This document shows positions 60,590 to 64,000 of a stretch of 64,000 nt of DNA, in pieces. The notes beneath the pieces were generated by a model. It was not told the DNA's origin and did not search any database. It saw only the letters and a program-made list of their open reading frames with translations. The DNA is from a virus. Each line of letters opens with the position of its first letter. The stretch's first letter is position 1. Both the position numbers and the translations under genes were made by a program. Location of the stretch: positions 160,704 to 224,703 of the IMG/VR virus record IMGVR_UViG_3300036770_007495; one strand, 5' to 3'.

Positions 60590-61109
60590 TGTTTTTCTTA
60601 CTATAGAGTTTATCCCATTCTTTGTCAACTGCATTCAAAGCATCGTGGGCAAGCTGCGCCAAATGTTGTCTCAAAATATTACCATCATCTAAATTATAAT
60701 TAGATGCAATATCTCTCAAAGCATTATGCATAATATCCCACTGATTTTGGAAGCATTCATAATCTTTTAAATTGATTTCACCGTATTTGCATTTGACTGC
60801 TTGACAGTTGGTGGGAGAGCAGCAGCCAGTCTCACCACAACTACCGCAAGTTTCGCAGTAGTTAGAATCTTCTGGATAATTGTCAGGGTCACAAATTAGT
60901 GGTCTGACTTGATTATTGTCAGTGAACTCTGCAACGATTTCTTCTTCAAGAAAAAAACAAACTTCTTTAGAAGTGGGGATTATAAATCCGTAACAAATTT
61001 CGCCTACGATCTCTACCTCTCCCGTAAAAACTCCCTCACCCATGTAACGATTGTAATCGTATGGGCCTTGGCAGTTGATCATGTATTTTTTGTCTTTGAT
61101 TGGAATCAT
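60582..61109 (-). CDS. Cys-rich hypothetical protein
   Basis: A 175-residue protein. Between residues ~80 and 108 eight cysteines occur in a cluster (CETCGSCGETGCCSPTNC), suggesting a zinc or metal site. The C-terminal part is helical (LRQHLAQLAHDALNAVDKE). Domain not recognised. Starts 1 nt after the upstream stop and overlaps the GGQ gene by 8 nt. Confidence 0.6.
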   Translation of the reverse strand: MIPIKDKKYMINCQGPYDYNRYMGEGVFTGEVEIVGEICYGFIIPTSKEVCFFLEEEIVAEFTDNNQVRPLICDPDNYPEDSNYCETCGSCGETGCCSPTNCQAVKCKYGEINLKDYECFQNQWDIMHNALRDIASNYNLDDGNILRQHLAQLAHDALNAVDKEWDKLYSKKNNE

Positions 61110-61110
61110 A

Positions 61111-61701
61111 CTATTGTTTAACTGGTTTATATCCTTCGTAAATGCTTTCTTTCAAAAGATCAGGTGAGAGGGTTTTGTACCAACCACCTCGAACGCAAAG
61201 AACACCAGGCTTGCCAGTTACTTCGCAAGTCTTGTTGCACAAATACTCAGCCATGTGAATCATGCCACGAACTTGCTCATCACCGCCTGAGATGTAAAAA
61301 CGAAGCTCGCCATATTTTTCTTTGATTTGATCAATCTTTACAGCAGGTGGATAAACTTTGTCATATTCAACACACTTGTAAGAACGACGACGAAACTTCT
61401 CAATGAAAGCAAAAACTGGTTTATTGAACTGCCACTTGTTGAACTGCGGAAACAGTTTGATAAACTTCCTGTGCATCCAATCTAGAGATTCAGCAATGCT
61501 AATCCAAACGTAATACATCTTGTTAACTACTCTGCGCTTGTGGCGATATGTATGCTTGGTGTAGCTTGTGATTGAGCCGCACAAGTCAGCTACAATCTGC
61601 TTCCATCCATTGGGTACCCATGCACCGCATGGGCAGGGATCACCTTTTTCATAAAAGAGGTGAGGATACTTGAGCACAAGATACTCTTCAAACTGTTCCA
61701 T
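61111..61701 (-). CDS. Conserved hypothetical phage protein
   Basis: A 196-residue protein. GDPCPCGAW near the N-terminus and PAVKIDQIKEKYGELRFYIS (~137-156) followed by CNKTCEVTGKPG resemble a widespread unnamed phage protein (recall). Basic middle region. First gene of the long early-type unit running to 57669; a sigma70-like promoter lies directly upstream. Confidence 0.65.
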   Translation of the reverse strand: MEQFEEYLVLKYPHLFYEKGDPCPCGAWVPNGWKQIVADLCGSITSYTKHTYRHKRRVVNKMYYVWISIAESLDWMHRKFIKLFPQFNKWQFNKPVFAFIEKFRRRSYKCVEYDKVYPPAVKIDQIKEKYGELRFYISGGDEQVRGMIHMAEYLCNKTCEVTGKPGVLCVRGGWYKTLSPDLLKESIYEGYKPVKQ

Positions 61702-61706
61702 GCATT

Positions 61707-61734
61707 AATATGCATTCAAACAGACAGAAGTCAA
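61707..61734 (-). promoter_or_regulatory. Sigma70-like promoter for the early-type unit
   Basis: TTGACT (61729-61734 on the minus strand), a 16-nt spacer and CATATT (61707-61712), ending 5 nt before the ATG at 61701. A TATTAA at 61705-61710 with an 18-nt spacer is an alternative -10. Confidence 0.5.
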
Positions 61735-61737
61735 CAA

Positions 61738-61772
61738 AAAAAGAGAGAAGTGTTGCCACTTCTCTCTCTTGA
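61738..61772 (-). terminator. Rho-independent terminator after the lipoprotein gene
   Basis: Read on the minus strand, GAGAGAAGTG / CACTTCTCTC with a 4-nt loop is followed by a T-run. Confidence 0.85.
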
Positions 61773-61802
61773 TCTTACTTGGTCTTACTTGGTCTTACTT
61801 GG
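61773..61802. repeat. Tandem 10-bp repeat over the lipoprotein stop
   Basis: Three near-identical 10-bp units of the form GGTCTTACTT. Each unit carries AAGTAA on the minus strand, so the stop codon at 61795 is repeated downstream. Confidence 0.8.
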
Positions 61803-62061
61803 ACGGTTGAGGTGTTCCCACCTCTACAATTGGTCGCCGAGGAGCATACCTGATGCCTGCAGTGAATGAACCATAAGGTTCAACACCAAAGACGTTGGTA
61901 GAGGCATGCCCACTCACCTGATATCCCTTTTCAACCTTTTCAGTTGAGAAGCCAACGGATGCACCTGTGCGTGCCTGATCAAGTGCTGCATCAGTTGTGC
62001 TCTTGACAGAGGTGCAGCTGACGAGACCCATGAGCATTGTTGCTAGTAGTAGTGTTTTCAT
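61795..62061 (-). CDS. Small outer-membrane-type lipoprotein
   Basis: An 88-residue protein. MKTLLLATMLMGLVSCTSVK is a lipoprotein signal with lipobox LVSC, so Cys16 should be lipidated. Mature ~73 residues include GYQVSGHASTNVFGVEPYGS and a Pro-rich end. Position among early genes but with a late-type promoter (TATAAATT, 5 nt before the ATG). A spanin-like lysis role or superinfection exclusion are both possible; no partner spanin was seen. Confidence 0.7.
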   Translation of the reverse strand: MKTLLLATMLMGLVSCTSVKSTTDAALDQARTGASVGFSTEKVEKGYQVSGHASTNVFGVEPYGSFTAGIRYAPRRPIVEVGTPQPSK

Positions 62062-62090
62062 GTTGTAATTTATAATACGTTCAACAAAAA
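62055..62090 (-). repeat. Imperfect inverted repeat around late-type promoter and ATG
   Basis: TTTT-TGTTG pairs with CAACA-AAAA on the minus strand over 9 bp; the two unpaired bases are TG of the ATG at 62061. The promoter motif lies in the loop. Confidence 0.55.
62067..62074 (-). promoter_or_regulatory. Late-type promoter (TATAAATT), 5 nt before the ATG at 62061
   Basis: One mismatch from TATAAATA, at the preferred distance. It sits at the boundary of early-type genes. Confidence 0.55.
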
Positions 62091-62324
62091 TCAAGCTTCT
62101 GTTCCATTGATGTAAGAACTCTCATTGGTGAAGATGTTCTTAATTTTTACCAAGACAGCAGGCTTTGCAAAATCATCATCAAGAGATTCTGCGAACCATG
62201 CATGACCTTTTGGGGAGCTTGCATCAGTCCAGTATTTGCCAGTCTGCCCATAATTGAGCGTAGGGTGGCTGCGGGTGAAGATGCACCCTATTCCGTTGAT
62301 GTAATTTGTGTTTTGTTTATGCAT
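62091..62324 (-). CDS. Hypothetical protein
   Basis: A 77-residue protein (MHKQNTNYINGIGC). It contains SPKGHAWFAESLDDDFAKPA. Start at 62322-62324 overlaps the phosphoesterase stop by 8 nt. Not recognised. Confidence 0.55.
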   Translation of the reverse strand: MHKQNTNYINGIGCIFTRSHPTLNYGQTGKYWTDASSPKGHAWFAESLDDDFAKPAVLVKIKNIFTNESSYINGTEA

Positions 62325-63030
62325 AGTGGTAACCGTAGTGTTCATCGATGTTGAGGCACCTAAAGACTGTATCACCATGAGTGATCAGATTGCTCTCATG
62401 AAAGTGTCCATAAATCCAGTCTTTGGGTTTGGTTTTCTCATAAAGATAATCAACCAATTGACTTTCTTCAATGAGATCATTTTTCAGATCAGCATCTTGA
62501 TTACACCAGCTTTCAATTTTGCTGAAGCCTTTGAATGCTCCACAGACACCTGGTCGTGTATGTGTCACAACCAAGTCATATTGGCGATCTTTGTATGGGA
62601 AGTCATTTTCAAGTTTGAGATTAAATCCCTCATCACTCCACCAAGACTTGCCTTCTGTACGCCAAGTACGATCAATGCTCACTGCACCACCCACAAGCAG
62701 GATGCTCTTGCCCAGCAGCTCTAGTTCGGAGTAGTCTTGCAGCAGAGTGATGTTGGAGAAGTCAAATGGATTATTGGTCTGCTTGAAGTATTCAGGATCA
62801 TCATGATTGCCGCGAATGGCATACAGATGACAGTTTTTATTTACCAACAGTTCATTGAGTCTTGGAAAAGCTTCATTCTTGTAGTAGTTGGGCTTGTGAA
62901 ATCCTACGCCAAAATCACCCACTTGAATGATGTATGCATCTTCATAACCAAGACGATTGATGTCATAGCGCAGTTTGTTGTACTCGCCATGAATATCGCC
63001 TACCAGGATGATTTTATCTTTTTCTTTCAC
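62317..63030 (-). CDS. Calcineurin-like metallophosphoesterase
   Basis: A 237-residue protein. The motif series GDIHGE, GDFGVGF, RGNHDDP, VVTHTRPG and YGHFHES is complete for a di-metal phosphoesterase. Substrate unknown: in phages such enzymes act on protein phosphates, nucleotides or RNA ends. The start is GTG at 63028-63030, supported by a near-consensus promoter ending 6 nt before it. Confidence 0.9.
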   Translation of the reverse strand: MKEKDKIILVGDIHGEYNKLRYDINRLGYEDAYIIQVGDFGVGFHKPNYYKNEAFPRLNELLVNKNCHLYAIRGNHDDPEYFKQTNNPFDFSNITLLQDYSELELLGKSILLVGGAVSIDRTWRTEGKSWWSDEGFNLKLENDFPYKDRQYDLVVTHTRPGVCGAFKGFSKIESWCNQDADLKNDLIEESQLVDYLYEKTKPKDWIYGHFHESNLITHGDTVFRCLNIDEHYGYHYA

Positions 63031-63036
63031 AGATGT

Positions 63037-63065
63037 ATTATAGCTTCTTATTCAAATTTTATCAA
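63037..63065 (-). promoter_or_regulatory. Near-consensus sigma70 promoter for the phosphoesterase gene
   Basis: TTGATA (63060-63065), a 17-nt spacer and TATAAT (63037-63042) on the minus strand, ending 6 nt before the GTG. Transcription should begin at the start codon itself. Confidence 0.8.
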
Positions 63066-63260
63066 CTACTTTTCTAAATGAAAGTCATTCATGACATAAT
63101 CCCACAAGTAGTCATCATGTTGCTTCTTGCCATCAGAAACCTGCTTCAAAAGCATGTCCCAGTGTTCGTCAATTTCTTTTTGCAAGAACTGAATATGATT
63201 TTTGTAGACCTCTACTAACGCAATTTCTTGTTTGTTGTATGTGCGAGTTCCTAGTTTCAT
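63066..63260 (-). CDS. Small hypothetical protein
   Basis: A 64-residue helical protein (MKLGTRTYNKQEIALVEVYK) with many charged residues. Overlaps the phosphatase gene by 4 nt. Not recognised. Confidence 0.55.
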   Translation of the reverse strand: MKLGTRTYNKQEIALVEVYKNHIQFLQKEIDEHWDMLLKQVSDGKKQHDDYLWDYVMNDFHLEK

Positions 63261-63691
63261 TTGATCATAAGATAATTGTGCAACATTATGTCGTTAGGAC
63301 TTGGCATTAGTTTGTCGGGAATTCTTGCATCATAGAGCTCTTGTTTTGCATCATGGATAGTTTTTCCATCACGCTCGCATTTTGCGATAACAACTGCTGC
63401 AGGACTGCGACTATATCCGGCAAAACAATGAACCAGCAAACGTTCATGAGGAGCAAGGCTGTGAATAAAATCAAGCAGCTTGCGAATGTGTCCTTCATTG
63501 GGTGCATATTTTGCGTCTTTGGGATTGACTGCTAGTGATCCAAATGTTTCATCTTCAAAGTCAAGAAACATATACTTCTTGCCTTCACGAAATTTTTCAG
63601 GCATGAAATGTCCGAGAGAGATTACTGCGTCATATTCATGCGCATATTTCTCTGCATTAGCAAAATCGGTGTAGTGGTTAATCGTTGTCAT
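63257..63691 (-). CDS. Dual-specificity/tyrosine protein phosphatase-like protein
   Basis: A 144-residue protein. VHCFAGYSRSPA (87-98) contains H-C89-x5-R95-S, the cysteine-phosphatase P-loop, and FLDFEDETFG (~42-51) may supply the general acid Asp. Compact DSP fold. It may reverse host protein phosphorylation. Start MTTINHYTDF (63689-63691) gives a 14-nt overlap with the upstream gene; a longer frame is less likely. Confidence 0.85.
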   Translation of the reverse strand: MTTINHYTDFANAEKYAHEYDAVISLGHFMPEKFREGKKYMFLDFEDETFGSLAVNPKDAKYAPNEGHIRKLLDFIHSLAPHERLLVHCFAGYSRSPAAVVIAKCERDGKTIHDAKQELYDARIPDKLMPSPNDIMLHNYLMIK

Positions 63692-63935
63692 GAAATGGTT
63701 CTTTGCCAATGTGGTCGTATCTTTCAGAAACTCCAGCATTAAAAATAGCTAAGATTTCTTGTTCAAATGCAATTTGATCAGAATCAGCAATCTTGTCAGT
63801 CAAAGTATCTAAAATGTTGATGAGTATGCCAGCAACACCTTTTGGAGTTGCATCAAACGATTCAACGATTCTAGTACCAACTCGACCTTTTTGTTCGTCA
63901 AGGTAGATGCTAATTACATGAGTCCAGTCTTGCAT
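63678..63935 (-). CDS. Hypothetical protein
   Basis: An 85-residue protein (MQDWTHVISIYLDEQKGRV). I placed the start at 63933-63935, 1 nt after the stop of the preceding partial gene. It contains ESFDATPKGVAGILINILDT. Not recognised. Confidence 0.55.
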   Translation of the reverse strand: MQDWTHVISIYLDEQKGRVGTRIVESFDATPKGVAGILINILDTLTDKIADSDQIAFEQEILAIFNAGVSERYDHIGKEPFHDND

Positions 63936-63936
63936 A

Positions 63937-64000
63937 TTAATGTCCAAAAGCTTCAATGGTATACTTGAAAGGATTGCCTTCAATGTTTTTGACAAGATCA
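63937..64000 (-). CDS. C-terminal end of an unidentified gene (partial)
   Basis: An open frame entering from the right edge ends KYTIEAFGH followed by TAA at 63937-63939. Its position immediately before the next gene shows it is a real gene end; nothing more can be said. Confidence 0.5.
   Translation of the reverse strand, partial: DLVKNIEGNPFKYTIEAFGH

Noticed and set aside
1-64000. tRNA genes, insertion sequences and homing endonucleases
   Set aside because: I looked for cloverleaf-like segments, transposase motifs and HNH or GIY-YIG signatures and saw none that I could support by reading; a tRNA or profile scan would be needed to be certain.

Overview
The window is a segment of a large, AT-rich, contractile-tailed phage genome of the T4 superfamily. 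The diagnostic genes are a gp17-type terminase with Walker and nuclease residues, a tail sheath, gp19-type tube proteins, gp4 and gp14 head-completion and neck proteins, gp25, gp6 and gp53 wedge proteins, a gp44-type clamp loader and T4-like late promoters (ATAAATA/CTAAATA). Sequence alone does not name the host. A lipoprotein with a lipobox, a T4-type lysozyme fold and dTDP-sugar genes fit a Gram-negative host. Portal, major capsid and the replicase core are not in the window.

Layout. 1-14.2 kb (minus): tail appendage and baseplate-type proteins, including NHL-like propellers, a collar-domain short fibre and a 1309-aa protein with a vWA domain. 14.2-34.0 kb (mostly plus): a HExxH peptidase-like protein (minus), neck protein, nuclease, terminase, tube, sheath, gp4, lysozyme, two more tube-like proteins, hub factors, tape measure, tube initiator, gp53 and hub proteins. 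34.0-36.6 kb: a small-terminase candidate (minus), then dUTPase, a 30-aa basic peptide and the clamp loader. 36.7-41.5 kb (plus): gp25, gp6, a large PKD-domain protein and a small protein. 41.5-52 kb (minus): four long tail fibres with a GT8 glycosyltransferase and a sulfotransferase between two of them. 52-57.6 kb (minus): rmlA, rmlB, a reductase, a 42-aa membrane peptide and an unknown 888-aa protein. 57.7-64 kb (minus): tightly overlapping small early-type genes (YopX-like, macro domain, GGQ release-factor domain, metallophosphoesterase, protein phosphatase).

Expression logic. The structural genes have a T4-like late promoter almost touching the start codon, most often with exactly 5 nt between motif and start. 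The metabolic and take-over genes have sigma70-like promoters whose -10 box ends 5-7 nt before the start codon. I see no convincing Shine-Dalgarno sequences. Both promoter classes therefore predict leaderless mRNAs. At several late promoters an inverted repeat surrounds the promoter and holds the start codon in or beside its stem. Such a stem would block translation of read-through RNA but would be absent from mRNA started at the late promoter.

The sugar-nucleotide genes, the GT8 enzyme, the sulfotransferase and the repetitive fibres together suggest the phage modifies glycans, either on its own fibres or virion or on the host surface.
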